Assembly (NCBI RefSeq): GCF_021018895.1
Contig: NC_079373.1
Location: forward strand, 18,179,001-18,243,000
Direction: 5' to 3'
Source of the DNA: Seriola aureovittata
Taxonomy: Eukaryota; Chordata; Actinopteri; Carangiformes; Carangidae
DNA: 64,000 nucleotides
The stretch's first letter is position 1; each line of letters starts with the position of its first letter. Made by a program: the position numbers and the translations under genes. Positions 1 to 12,830 of this stretch are shown here, piece after piece. The notes below the pieces were generated by a model. The model worked only from the letters and a program-made list of their open reading frames with translations, was not told where the DNA came from and did not search any database.

Positions 1-700
1 CAGCTAGCTAACGGAAACCACGAAAATAAAACGATTCAGTGACCAAGGTCTTCAGCTAGCTAACTTATCGTTTACTCGGCTAACCCTGACAATGTGGACA
101 CGTTAACTTATGAATTCACCAATGCGTTATATACACAGCTTGCTACATCCCCTGCCAAGGGTAGCATCAATCAAACGTACCCAAGTTAGCATTTGGTGGC
201 TAACTGTGTCAACCCCACGTAAGGAGCGCTTGATATGTTCACTACGATCTGACGGGGTAGCGGGACTTGAACTCCCGTTGGTTTTAAACTAAGAACCCCG
301 CCCACCTGCGACACGCTGTGCTTTAAAACGCGCATTCCCACCATGAAAACAGACAAGGATAGGCCCCGTGTCTCCCAAGGAAAAAGACTCGGTTTAACCA
401 AACAAAAGCAATATGGTTGACTTTGTCGCCCCAGAAGCTTACCATTTGAAGTATCCGTCTGAGCATGGCCTCGACTGTGTTTGTCCGAACACAAAATCCA
501 ATCAGTTTTCCAAAAGCAAAACCTACGTAGCTGTACAACGAACACCTGACCAAGCTCAGGGAGCAGCGGCGAATGGGCGGGTCATGGAGAGGATGGTTGA
601 GCAGGACAGTCTGGCTATATTCAAGATTATACACAAGTGCTGCTGTCCTGTTCTGCTGCACTGATTAAAACACTTGGGGCAATGGGGATAATCAATAAAC
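1..700. other. Unassigned stretch downstream of nudt4
   Basis: I find no convincing gene here. CpG is somewhat more frequent than in the introns that follow. Short open frames on both strands (for example 413-664 on plus) show no recognisable domain and overlap each other. A plus-strand AATAAA at 694-699 leaves open that an unseen plus-strand transcript ends here. On the minus strand, about 253-280 has the shape of a tRNA T-arm, but no complete cloverleaf surrounds it. Confidence 0.4.
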
Positions 701-704
701 GTTT

Positions 705-710
705 TTTATT
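705..710 (-). terminator. Candidate nudt4 polyadenylation signal
   Basis: The plus strand reads TTTATT, which is AATAAA on the minus strand. It would end a 3' UTR of about 1.5 kb below the nudt4 stop codon at 2253-2255. The stretch 711-2252 has no competing coding frame, which fits UTR. Other AT-rich matches occur nearer the stop, so the site actually used is uncertain. Confidence 0.4.
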
Positions 711-2252
711 TAAAAGGTTTTTATATACAACATAGTGGTGCACAACATAATATTCCAGTCACACATGCACAAATAGAAAAAAAAAATATTAGATGATCTT
801 TCCAGTGCTCCTAAGTACATGAGTCACTGATATAATAGACTGAAATTATAAGATAATTTGTATTCTTTCTGAGGTGTTGACAAAAAAAAAAAGAGTCTGG
901 CCAGTGACCGTGACTTACTGTCCTAGTTTCCTATTCATCATGGAAGAAGGGGGTATTTCCCTATGAAACATAAATCTTTTCAGTCACTGCATACTAAATA
1001 CTGTACATTCAATTGTAACATGAAATCCAAGTTTCCTTCAACATCCTATAGTTCAAATCTATTCACTGTAAGGGGCTGGTTTCAACAGTTGTGTGTAAGG
1101 CAGTCTGCACTGCTTCCCATCAGTGATGTAGGATGAACAGTGTTTATGAACATAACACACTTTACTGTTGTGTAGGCACTTAAAAGAATCAGACTAAAGC
1201 ACAACATATTGTACCTCTACTCTAAAACCAAAGCCTCCTTATTGTATTCTCAGACATTAACAGGAGTTCACATTTGTCAAATGCACTTAATAATGATAGT
1301 GTCTTCAGAAGATATGTATGATACAATCTGTGTGTAAGTGTTAAATACTCTTTGGCACATGTGTAAGTTTTGATTACTTGACTACAGATCTGCTCCACTA
1401 CACAGAAGCCAATATTTATTTTAACTGTGCCAATATGCTGTAATTAGTTTGATTTAACAGTCAGCCTGACAACATTAAAGATTTTTGCAAATAAAAGGAT
1501 GTTTTAGGCATGACTCCTTTAGTGTAGTGGCTGGTTTGCAGTTATTCCCCTAATCTTTATTACAGTGTTACGCTGTTACTAGTGATTAGATATGATAATG
1601 TATGTACTTGTAATGTGGAAATGACCAGAAGAACAATGTTGTTCACACTTGTTGCATCAAAGTAGACTTTGCCCTAACTCTCTTTAGGGGAAATACCACA
1701 GAAGATTTAAACCATGGTGAGGCGACAGTAGTTTACTGTCAGAAAAGTACACAAAAAAAAACTTAACTGATAAAAATATTCATAAACATGTATCTACTCC
1801 TCTTCGAAATGTCTTGCAGAATGATAACATTTGGCACTGAGTCACTTTGGGGATAGGACTTCCTCTAAGAGCCAACACTTCCCAGTACTGGCCTCCAGGA
1901 AACCAACCAAACACTCTGTGCACTGCCAATCAAATGTTCACAATGTAAGACTAAGAAGGATCTTCACATTGCATAAGCAGCACACTGAGAATATCCATCT
2001 AAAGCTGAATGCTTTCAAAAGGAACACATTTGCTCTATTAGCTGGTGATGGTTGGTAAAAAATAGACATATAAAATCTTAAATATACATTTTGGCACTCT
2101 TCAAGCCCACTTCAAAAGGGTTTCAAATAAACTTCAAGAAGTCTGTACTGTACATATTAAGAGGCTGCGTTAGTAATATAATGAATGCAGAAGTCTTTTT
2201 CAGATCATATGCTCATCCAGGTGTCCTCTCAAAAGAACTGCTGGTGATGGTC

Positions 2253-2909
2253 CTATCTGTTGACTAAATCTGAGCCCTGTGTGGAGCAAACAACATAGTG
2301 AGGAGCGTTGTTGTCCATCACTTGGGAGCTCGGACTGTTGCCGTTTGTCGGGGTACACAATGGACCGCAGGTGGGATTGGAGGTGTTTGTGAGTCTGCGC
2401 AGGTACTCTGCGTGGACAGGCTTGTGGCTCTGCAGAACCTTGATGGCTTCATCAACCTTGAACCATTTCCGCTTCCTTCCTGCAAGAACATCAAAGAAAG
2501 TGCAAACTGTCAGCATATGGTTTACACTGGCCAACAGGTAGAAATTTGGTGTTGTGCTGAATGACGCTTCAGTACATTTTGCCCTCAAGCAGAAGCCTGC
2601 CATCCCTTTAGATGCCTAACAGGAAGTAATTTTAATAAAACTGAAAGATAACCAGATGAAACTGCCACTGTACTGCAGCAACTAATATTCTTCACTGGAG
2701 CTCTTTAGCTGTGCTACTGGTCACCTGACCGAGTGGTGAGTAAGACTGCTCAGCAAGCAAAATAGTTGCAATTTGCTATACCACAATATTACACAACACA
2801 CTCAAGAATAAAGTGCAGCACGTGTTGCAGCACTAAAGTCAGAGTGGAAACAGACATTCCTGACCTTCTTCAGTTAGTTTATGAAGCTTTCATGTCAGCA
2901 AACATTACT

Positions 2910-2940
<31 letters not shown>

Positions 2941-5900
2941 TTTCATAAAAACAATGTACACAGTAAACCGTCAGCTGGGGGTTATTTATATTTTCTTCAA
3001 ACCCATTCCCTCCCCCTATTCAACTTGCATCAGCATTTTGCTAAAGGAATTCTCTGTAGCCTGCGATAATCAGAGCGCGGTGTGAGAGGGGAGGATTCAC
3101 CCACTTTATGTTGACATCGTGAAGCACACCACCACTGGTCTTTCAACCGAGGGGGAGAGTAAATTAGACCAGTAGTGCCAAACCCATTCTGCTCAGTCCG
3201 AGCCTTCGCGCAGGGTAAGGGAGGACAAGTAAGGAGGGGGCTGTGGTGAGTGATGATAACTGAAAAACAACTGGGCACAGCGAACATTCCTCCCCTTTGT
3301 GAACAGGCTCTATTTCTGTAGGTGAAGGCAGTAAATGATCACAACCACTTTTTTTCTAGACCAGTTAGAACTAGTTTATGTTCTGAGTTACTAAGTCCCC
3401 TGAGAAGCATTAGGTTTAAAATACCAAACACACTCAAAACAAATAATAGTAATTATTTCCGGCAAGACTTCATTACATGCTTGTGCATAATCGACATCAA
3501 GAGCAACCTTTTCAATACTGAGACTAAAGATGGGCAGTGGAATATTAATTTATGGGCTGCAACTAATGATTATTTTCATTATTGTTTATCTGGTGATTAT
3601 TTCCTCATTATTTCCTTTATCTTGTGATTTATGAAATGTCAGAAAATTCTGATCTTGTTTTCACCAAACAACAGTTTGAAATGTTAAGATATTCAGTTAT
3701 TATCGCATGAAAATAGCAAAGTAAATCCTCATCACTGAGAAGCTGAAACCAGAGAATGTTTGGCAGTTTTGTAAAATAAATTACTTAATTATCAAATTAG
3801 TTACAGATGAGTTTCCTGTTAATTGACAAATTAATCTTGTTATTTACTAAATATGGAGATTTGTATCATAACATTGGCGTAGCGATGATTCACTTTGTCT
3901 GCACCTCCTGCTGTTGGAGGGAATATGGTCAAAATATCAATAATGTGGAGCACATGTGGAGTGGTAATTAATTTTAACCCCACTAAACTACTAATCTGTG
4001 TTTAAGGGAGGAAGACAAACTGTTGCTACACTTTCTCTGTCTGTATTTTAAGAGTGTAAACACCACAGGTCAGGTGGTTTGACTTCATCAATAAGTATGT
4101 GTCCCAGTTTCTCAGCTTACAAAGTGATGAGCGGAGGCCCAAACAGTCTTTCTGAAGTGTTATCCTTCATTGGGATCTTAGTGAGTCACTACAATATGAG
4201 CAAAATGTGAAATACTGGTTCACAACCTTTTCTGGTGAACAGTGAATATACAGACTGATGCTTAATCAAAACAAAAATTCAAACCAAAGGGACTTATCTC
4301 TTCCCTGACTCAACCTTCTGACCTCCTTCTGACCTGTGATGTACACATGGGCTTTTTTATTGCCAAAAACAAGAGACCAACATGGGTCAGAATAATTTCT
4401 GTATGCTCTTACAACTGCACACAGAAATATTTTGATCTATGTAATAACACGATTTATGCAAAAATGTTTTAATTTGCCCCAAAACCCTCCGCGTTCAAGT
4501 TTCCATCTTGGTGCTGTGGAGCAATGTTTTTATGAGTTGGTCCCCGCTTTCTATGCATCATGAATGTGTTAAAGGCTATTCCACTGATCGACCCGCAAAG
4601 AAACACCATCAAGTGCAAGGAAAAGGAAACTTCAAGCTAGGAAACATGCATTTCATGATTCATAATATTAAAGCATGGCTTTGCAAGTGTTCTGCAAGGA
4701 AGAAAATAAACTCAACATGTTTATTAGACCTCAATGATACACACAGTGTGTTCTGGTGAGGAACACTCGATGTAATCATGAACTTCGTCTGTGTCAAGAA
4801 ACCTCCACATGGCACCTTTAATTTTGCTCTATGCAGCTGATTGAACCGCCTTACTTACTTACTAAACAGAGAAAATTATCGAAGTGCATGTGACTAAGAG
4901 GACAAAAACCTCTACAAAAGGAAAAAATGGTAGTAAGGGGGTTGATGGCCTCAATAAAATTAGGTCAGTTTGAACAGGCCCCTGAAGAAGTACAGTGACA
5001 TGATATACAGTCTGACTGTATTTCAGTCTGTGTAAAAGGCCTATGGCTATGAATTAATATAGAGCTTGTTGCTTAGTTTCTGTATATGGGTAAAAATACC
5101 TTATTTTAATGCAAAAATATTAGTAATATGACTTAAAGATAGGTGCGTACCAATGTTGACAGAGTCCTCCCAGTCTTCCAGTGTCTCAGTCACAATGAGG
5201 GTGTAGACGTACGTCCGGTGCTTTCTGTCTTGATTGTGCTGCAAAGGTTTAGATTAAGACACTACTTTATATTACTTCTGTAAAATGTATCAAAGCTATG
5301 AATGCAAAGCTTTTATATAAACAGAAGTTTCTTTTATAGACATTATGTGAACAAAACAACTCAATGCAATGACTGACTGTGAGGACTGGCACATGGTAGG
5401 TACATGGTAGGGTTACCAGCTATGCTGATTTTTGAACATTGTGAAATATTGTATTATGTACCACATGAGAATTCACTACAGTTTCCCATGACAGTTTAAC
5501 AAGCTTACCTCAAAAATCCCAAGTAGTCTGCCAAGCTTTCCCCTCACACCAGCCTGCACACACATGTAGAAAACTTATCAAGAGTCATTCAATTCATTTA
5601 CATTCCAGTGACTACACAGGGTCGTATACTGCCAGTACTGAACATTGAAAATTTGTCCTTCCAGCTCTAGCAAAGCTGACTGAAAACACTCACTGTGCGA
5701 TATTTTCATACAGCTGTGACACAGCAAGAACGCATGACCTGGTGTGAGGAACAGCTTGTCTCTGTTCTAATGTGAACATTTTTCTCATTTAGTAAAGGAG
5801 ACCCTGCGGCGCGGTGCCATCCTAACATGGCCACGTGACTGTGAGACAGCATAGCAGAGAGGAGCAGGTAGACCTAAACATAGTCTGAATCACAGGATGA

Positions 5901-8900
5901 TGACAGAGAGGGGCTTGACACAAGTGCACTATACCAGTCAAGATCCATTTCTGCTTATACACAGTTTGTTTAGATTTTTTTGGCTCTGGGAACATCATCA
6001 ACACACATATCATAGAGTAGTGGAGGTAATTTGTGTGAGAGTGATAGTTTAACCTCTTCAGACCACTAAAGAACATTCACACTCATTCTTCAGTTTAACT
6101 GGTGAGAACTCGTAGACATACTACTACCTGAGATGAGGGGGGCAGAAGTGGAGAGTGCTTTCAAGAGAGTGTGTGATTCCAAAAAAGATCAAGAACCACA
6201 AGTGAGTTAATGAAGCTTGTGCAGCTTGCTTCAAGTCAGCAGATACTGATGACATGTATTAGCTTTTTGTCAAAAATGATCCATGTCGCTGGATGGTAGA
6301 ATCATCCCAGGAGCTAATGGCTTTGTTTAGCGCCTTGCTGTGTGGCATATTTCAGACTTATCCTCTCATTTTATAAGTTAAGATCCAGAACCTCACAACA
6401 GACAGACACAATTGCCGGGTCCCAAATCCATTAACAAACCAATCATGTGATATTTCCGAGCACTTTTGTCAAACCTCGATCTAAGATTGCTGTAGTTCTT
6501 AGAGAAAGAAAAAAAACTAAAAATTACACACAATTTCCTAATTGATAAATATCACATCTGTGCACAAATTAAAACTATCAAATGGATGTGATTTTGATGT
6601 TGGTTGATGTGTTGAACTTGACAGCAGCGTATTAAAACATGACGTTTTGAATTGTTAGCTTGCCACAGCAGTTGGTTTGCACATGTCTGGTCTGGGAGGC
6701 GCAGGATGTGGGTAACTGGAAACCCTTCCCAAATGTCACTGCCATGCTTCAAAGCTGTCAGCACACAAGGCAAAAGCTCACAGCTCACTCTGGACAACTA
6801 CCAGCAACCCATTTTACTAAACCACAGAACAATTAACTGGTCATTTATGCATCACAGCCAAACATTTCTATCCCTCATCTGGATTTTGGCTCACAAAACA
6901 GTGGGAGCATTTCACACTGTGAACAGTGACGACAATGACCGCCAAGAATTTCTGCTTATGACAATGATTATTTGTGTCTGTGCCTCTAGCCAATGCAAAT
7001 TAATAGAATATATGCTGATTTTTTTTTCTAGAATGTGCAATACTGACTTGGCAATAAAGATGATACATGACCTGTGCGTTTTTTTGCTTGTGTTATGGTT
7101 ATGTAAGGTTGAAGGGTCAAACCAGTGGTTTTGCAGAGCTTAACTGCATTAAGACTATCATCACATGGCAACTTAACTATGAGATGAAATTTTGAAAAAT
7201 TTCTCTTTTTCATGAATTCATGTGACTGTGGAAAATCCCAATATCCAAAACTTGGGGAGTTGGCCTCCACACCATAACTTTTCAACACATGAAATGACCT
7301 AGTTCGCAATGTTCATCTTTTTTCTTGTTGTTTATCTTCCACTTTCATTTTATGACAACATAGCTTGTGAAAGCAATACTGCTCCTCAGCTGACCCTCAC
7401 AACTCACATGTTGGAAATTCCCACAACCAAATGAGAACACCAACAGTAAAAGTTCCAACTCACACCTGCATGATCATGCAGCAGTATCATGACTTTGACC
7501 CTCTTCAGGATAAATTACCACCATGCGAGTCTCTGAAAAAGGATTTTCATATTGCACCAAGAGAAACTGAAAACAGTGGTCCCTGTTTTTCAGTTTCTCT
7601 TGGTGCAATATGAAATCCTTTTTGGTACAGTGGTAGAAAATCCATCTAAATACAGAGAGTGTGTGTGTGTGCGTGTGTGTGTATATATATCTGTAATAAA
7701 AAATGCAAATACACCAGTATGAACAGTTAAAAGTTTTTACTGGCTGTTTAAACACCAACCATAAAGTGTAAAACATGAGCACACACATAAATTGTACCCC
7801 TCTGTAAATGTGTCCAACGTGCTCACCTCTTCGTACACCTCTCTGACGGCGGCCCCGCAGGGCTCCTCCTCAGGCTCCATTCCTCCTCCTGGCACAATCC
7901 ATTGGTCTGGATGTCGACTGCTGCTCACCAGCAACACCTGCCAAGGAGAAAGGCCTTCATCAGGTCTCTGCTGCTGAGGTCAGGAGGCCAAAAATCACGC
8001 CAACGCCATGCCCAAGTTTAGAGTCCATCATCACTAAAAGGTGTCTGGTGGCAGCTGAGTGCGGTGCTATTCATTTGGCAGGATGCGTATTGAACATCTC
8101 GCATGTCATGCCAGTCATTCACTTAATGCAACATGAGTCTGTGGACTGAGCTCTTGTGCATGACACAATCTTCACCACATAAATAAACTAAGTGAATGAG
8201 AGTAACTAGTGTGATTTTTCATCACTCAGCCTTGTTGTGATTTGACTGATAATCAGAAAAACAAGTATATAAGTAATAAAGTACAGCCATCTTTAGATTT
8301 GCTATTATTGTGGGTATGAAACATTATACTCGATATCATTTTATTTGGCATATAATTTCCCGACATGACAGCATAACTCATTTAAAATATGACTACAAGA
8401 AGCCACCAAAACCTTATGATATAATGCAAAACAATGAAATATCATGAACAACAACCTAACTATTTAATACTGTTAAAAGTTAAATCAAAACCTAATTTTC
8501 CCAACAATTAATTAATTCAACTGACAATGATAAAACATTAGGAACTGGAGGAGCTATGAAATATGACAAAATCAGCCACACACTATGTTTAACTGACCTC
8601 AGACACATGCAGTTTGGTCTTTTTTCAGCACGGTGCCCCTCTGGAGATGCAGTCATTTGACCTCAAACCATATCTGGCATCACACTGACCCACATTAAGT
8701 TCACATGTGAATACTTTCTGAATCCTGCCTTCAGCTAACCGGACTCGTGAAGTCACTGTATTTTCCAGCGCTTCAAACCTTCTTATGACTCTCCTGACAG
8801 CAAAGGTTGATCAAAAACTAGGACCAGAAATCAGCTCTTTGCATATCTAACAGCAAAGCACAACTGCTCCAGCCGAGGTTTCCCGACATTGAGATGTGTC

Positions 8901-11222
8901 TGCATACCTCCTGAGAACTGATAGTGGAAGTATGGAAGATTTGTGAAGAGCACTAATGATAACATCTTCACTGCCGTCAGAGCTGGTCTCCATTGCACAA
9001 AAATTACTGTGATGAGTGAAACTTTATGCTAAGTGACCCTCAGCTGTAACCGGGTCAAACCCAATGAAATAAAACCCACAAGAAATCTCAGGAATCAGAA
9101 AGTACTTAATTCAAAATTTATTTTTGACAGTCTCGCTGTTACCTGAGCTTATGAATACACCAGCCACATCAAGAACAGCTCATAAAGAGCTCCTGTTTGC
9201 ACGCTTTGGATCATTGGCTTAAATGCATAAATGCATGTGGTGTGGGTGTGACAAAACTCGTTCCCTGTCTCTGTTCCTGCATTTACCAACTCTCTGGAGA
9301 CCATATGATTTACTCTTAACACAGGCAGCTATGTCAATATTTATGTATGGATAACAGGCCTAGTTAGAAGGTACAAGTGATTTCGCTGTCATGTGATATC
9401 ACATTCAATGACCTGAATCTGCAGTAGCCACTTACTCTCTGAAAGCTGCTGAGTTAGCTTGAGTCTTTACTCTTACAAGTGCCTTATTAGGTTAGTAGGA
9501 CAAAACAAACATTAACTTTTATGCATGGTTCACATTATGATTAGAAAGTTGTTAAAATATGGACAGTAATATAAAATGAAAAATATAAATGTTAAATCTA
9601 TAGCAATCCTAGAGTACAGTTCCTATAAAAAGTATTCTATCTGTGTCCCTGCACACAGTCCCTGAGGACTGTAGAAACACTGGCTGCTGTCTCACTGACA
9701 CAAATGCACACAACACACACATGCATGCGCAATTTCACTCAAACGCCATGTGAAACACGTAGGCATTGCACGTACGCAGCTACTGGCGCACACACACACA
9801 CTCACTCACTCACTCACAAATTCACAGCCAAAAAGGCTTTTCAAAAAACCACTGGATCAGCAGTTGCCTTTCTGTATGAAAACAAAAGAGCTTAGCAGAG
9901 AAGGTTAATGACCCCAATAAGCACTGCACACCTCATTGAGAGCTCAGAATGAGGAAGAGCTTTGAGTGAGCACATCCACATCAGCTTAAAAGGTGATCAC
10001 ACCTGATCACAATCCAGCTGAAATATTGTTGACAGATATTGTACTCATACTAAGATAGATGAATCAGGTATCATGAGGGCAAAAAGTTAAAGCATAAATG
10101 GAAGTTGTGTTTCTTTCATGTTATTATATATTTTATACAGTGATTGGCCACAATAACACAAACACCTATACAATATAATGGAAAATGATACAAATACTTA
10201 AATTTTTATTTGATTTTTAGCAGAATCAAAATTACTGATTAATGCATTAAATGTATAATAAATGATTAAATGATTTAAAAAAAAAAAGTGTTGCTAAAGT
10301 TCTTGTTTTTCATTAGCATCTTGTATGATGTCATGCAAAAAGTTTGATAATTCATTTGCCATCTCATGTTAATATTGTGATACTGATTTCAACCACATTT
10401 CCCAAACCCTGCCACTCATTCTAATTATGGAAACAATATGTGTTTAGTTAATTGAGACATTTTCTCATGTACAGGATAATTACCCACAACACTTATTTGC
10501 CAATTACAGCATGTATCACTACTCAAAGAATAAAAATAAGCTATAGTATAAAACTGTAATTTTCCTTCTATTATAACAAAAGGTGGAAATGGACTGATTG
10601 CATTATTATTCCAAGTACAAATAACATGATGCCATCCTGTCCAGCATTTTGCTGCAGACCTGTTCCTGTCCTGCTGGACTCCAGCTAACATATTGAGGAA
10701 GAGACTGTAAACCAGGCATGAAGACTGGATGGAAAGTTTACCACAAAGTGTGACGTGACACAAGCAATCAAAGTGAAGACAGTGAGGATGAAGGACAAGA
10801 CGATCAATGAAGGACAAGATGATCATGGCATATAACACGAGGCCGTTTCAGCATCCTCAAGTGCAATCAACAACATTCAAAGTGACTTTTAGCGTATGTC
10901 AGCACGTACGTCTAAGAGGAATAGCAGAGAGAGAGAGAAACCATGATGAAGAGCCACAGAGAGGGAGAGAGATGGGAAGGGGAATGCGTGTGTGAGCACG
11001 AGGAGCAGGAAAGCAAATCTCTCAGGGGACAGCAAGTGCCTGCACCTTGTTTCTATAAATTGCAGCTGATAGGTCACTTGGTGTTTAGCACACAGTGTAA
11101 CACTCAACCCCCTGCCCAGCCCCCTACGACCCCACTCCTCCTATCACATGTGGTCCTGAGATGGGCTGCCGTCACTAGGCAGACACAGTTGTGATCTAGG
11201 ACACCACCACCACCCCCTCCCA

Positions 11223-11320
<98 letters not shown>

Positions 11321-12330
11321 AGTCTGTGTGGGAAAACTCCTGCCTGTGCTAATTTTGCTTTATGGCCTATAATTAAATACAGACTAAATATGAATGAATG
11401 TGACAAATGTTTCAGCACTCCAGAGCAATTATACTGCAGTTTAGAACAGGCAAACACATTAAATGGAAATGCAGGAGGAACAGAGTGAAAGAGTTGCACG
11501 GTGCCTCTGCAAAGGATTAGTGATCACAATGGCATGTGTAGATATGGAAATGATCTTGTATAATAACCACATCAGCTGATACCAGTATATGAGTGAATAT
11601 AGATGCAAGATTTTAAAATGACAAGTGGTAATTATAGGCCAGAGCTATAAATTACATGCAATATTATACCTATGAAAAGCATCTGCAGTTAACAAAATAT
11701 GACAAATAAATTCTTGTGTGCAGGGCTTTCGCTGACAGCAGTGCAGCCAGCACAGTTACTATCTGGGCACAGTGAGGATGCCTTGTCTTTATGAATTATG
11801 AGTTATCTGGATTTCCTCTTGGACAGGAAATGAAAAATGATGGTCTCCTGCTAGGTGCAGGTTACAGTGGGTGCCAGCTTGTTAAGACGCCCTGTTGTTT
11901 AATAGGTCAAATATTTGGCCCTTCAGCCAAGTTAGGTTCACCTCTGCCCAACACCTCAACTAACATCAAACACGTGAATGCACTCTGTCTCACACACACA
12001 AACAAAAACACACACACACACACACACACACTATTAAACTGAAACTCAGTCTGTTTATGTGCGTGTCAGATGATAAAACAGGATACTGTATGATAGTCGG
12101 CGAGAGTTCAGGAGTTAAACTCGGACTGTGTGAAAAATAAAAGCCTGGTTGGTAAATGCTCTTTTCTCATGGCCACCACTGCAAACAGTTTAACTACCAA
12201 CTTCAGCCGTCGACAGACAGACACATCTTACCTCGTCCTCCTTTTCGGTTTTGAAACACAAACACGCCGCTCTTCTCTTGAACCCTTCGCCGTCGTACGT
12301 CCTGGTCTGGTTGGGCTTAAACTTCATCAT
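2253..12330 (-). CDS. nudt4: Diphosphoinositol polyphosphate phosphohydrolase 2 (Nudix hydrolase)
   Basis: Five coding exons: 12330-12232, 7937-7827, 5553-5509, 5238-5151 and 2479-2253. They join in phase to 189 residues, close to the human protein length. The family removes the beta-phosphate from inositol pyrophosphates (PP-InsP5, bis-PP-InsP4) and also hydrolyses diadenosine polyphosphates in the cytosol. The N terminus [20 protein letters not shown] matches DIPP proteins. The Nudix box spans the exon 2/3 junction: G51, E57, R65-E66, E69-E70, G72, following the [10 protein letters not shown] loop. Exon 4 carries DRKHRTYVY and [10 protein letters not shown]; exon 5 begins [15 protein letters not shown]. 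The C-terminal tail after about residue 140 is divergent, as usual in DIPPs. The start is the first ATG of an MM pair just inside a CpG-containing 5' region. nudt3 was considered, but the KPVHAEYL segment and the ube2n neighbour favour nudt4. Confidence 0.93.
2910..2935 (+). repeat. Poly(A) tract
   Basis: A run of 26 A residues within nudt4 intron 4. It could be the tail of a decayed retroposon, but no upstream SINE body is recognisable. Confidence 0.7.
3553..3845 (+). repeat. Dispersed fish repeat, family A, copy 1
   Basis: It begins GGGCTGCAACTAATGATTAT and ends in AATTAATC-rich sequence. The same start, a middle section with GAAATGTCAGAAAA or a close variant, and a similar end recur at 17744-18003; a start fragment lies at 48893-48952. 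It lies in a nudt4 intron and looks like a non-autonomous interspersed element. Class not determined. Confidence 0.6.
7533..7627. repeat. Near-perfect foldback (inverted repeat)
   Basis: Arms of about 41 bp (7536-7576 and 7583-7625) differ by only two single-base indels and are separated by a loop of about 6 bases. Weaker pairing (ttaccacc / gtggtag) extends outward to about 7512 and 7640. It lies in the intron between nudt4 exons 2 and 3. It could be a small foldback or MITE-type element, or fold as a hairpin RNA from either strand. Confidence 0.75.
7659..7688 (+). repeat. (GT)n/(TA)n microsatellite
   Basis: A short GT run followed by TATATATAT, immediately downstream of the foldback in the nudt4 intron. 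Confidence 0.7.
7981..12231. other. nudt4 intron 1 interior
   Basis: About 4.3 kb between coding exons 1 and 2. It is AT-rich, with short CA/CTCA runs near 9790-9815 and the long CA tract at 11225. I see no additional exon with conserved protein similarity and no RNA gene. Confidence 0.6.
11225..11318 (+). repeat. (CA)n microsatellite
   Basis: About 47 uninterrupted CA units in nudt4 intron 1. The run of V and C residues in the minus-strand frame across it is an artefact of this repeat. Confidence 0.97.
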
Positions 12331-12830
12331 ATATGTTCCCAAACGTCGAGTGTCAAGAAACGTAAAACAAAAAAAAAAACAAAAAAATGTTGGGAACTGA
12401 AAAAATCTGGCTTCAACCAAACGCTAACGAAAGCGGTGTCTTCTTCGGCGGGAGACAGCAGAGGCAGTGTATCCCCACAATATCCCCAACTCGGCTTCTT
12501 CAAATAGTCCCAGTTAAAAAGTGTGCCCTCGGTTCATTCATTCCTGTGCTATGAGACAATGTCAGGCTGCATCTGGTCGTATATTGTGCCTACCATAGTG
12601 GTTTAGTGCCGCTGTCAACACGCATGATTCAACAAACTCACTCACATCTATGGCCGGCGAGCCGCCACCAGCTGACCTGAGAGCTGCGCAACAAGCTGCC
12701 AGTCAGCTGCGCTACGGGGAGGCTTGTGTTCATCATTAACGAAACGATTTATAAGCCAAACGTAGATCCAGTATCTTTATTCAGCCCGCAGCTGCACGCG
12801 GCATAATAATCACAGAAAACGACGAGTGAG
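12331..12830 (-). promoter_or_regulatory. nudt4 5' UTR and promoter region
   Basis: Sequence just upstream of the nudt4 ATG, relatively CpG-dense (for example ggcggg, ccgtcgtacg, gccggcgagccgcc around 12440-12670), then grading into AT-rich DNA after 12830. No clear TATA box is seen, which fits a CpG-type housekeeping promoter. The transcription start cannot be fixed from sequence alone. Confidence 0.5.

Noticed and set aside
253..300. tRNA-like T-arm (CGGGAGTTCAAGTCCCG on the minus strand)
   Set aside because: The stem-loop and B-box-like sequence are present, but no matching acceptor 5' strand, D-arm or anticodon arm lies at the right distance, so it is not called as a tRNA gene.
2298..2564. 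Plus-strand frames opposite the last nudt4 exon
   Set aside because: They are antisense shadows of the conserved minus-strand exon.
11104..11499. Minus-strand frame of 131 residues
   Set aside because: It is dominated by (VC)n from the CA microsatellite at 11225-11318.
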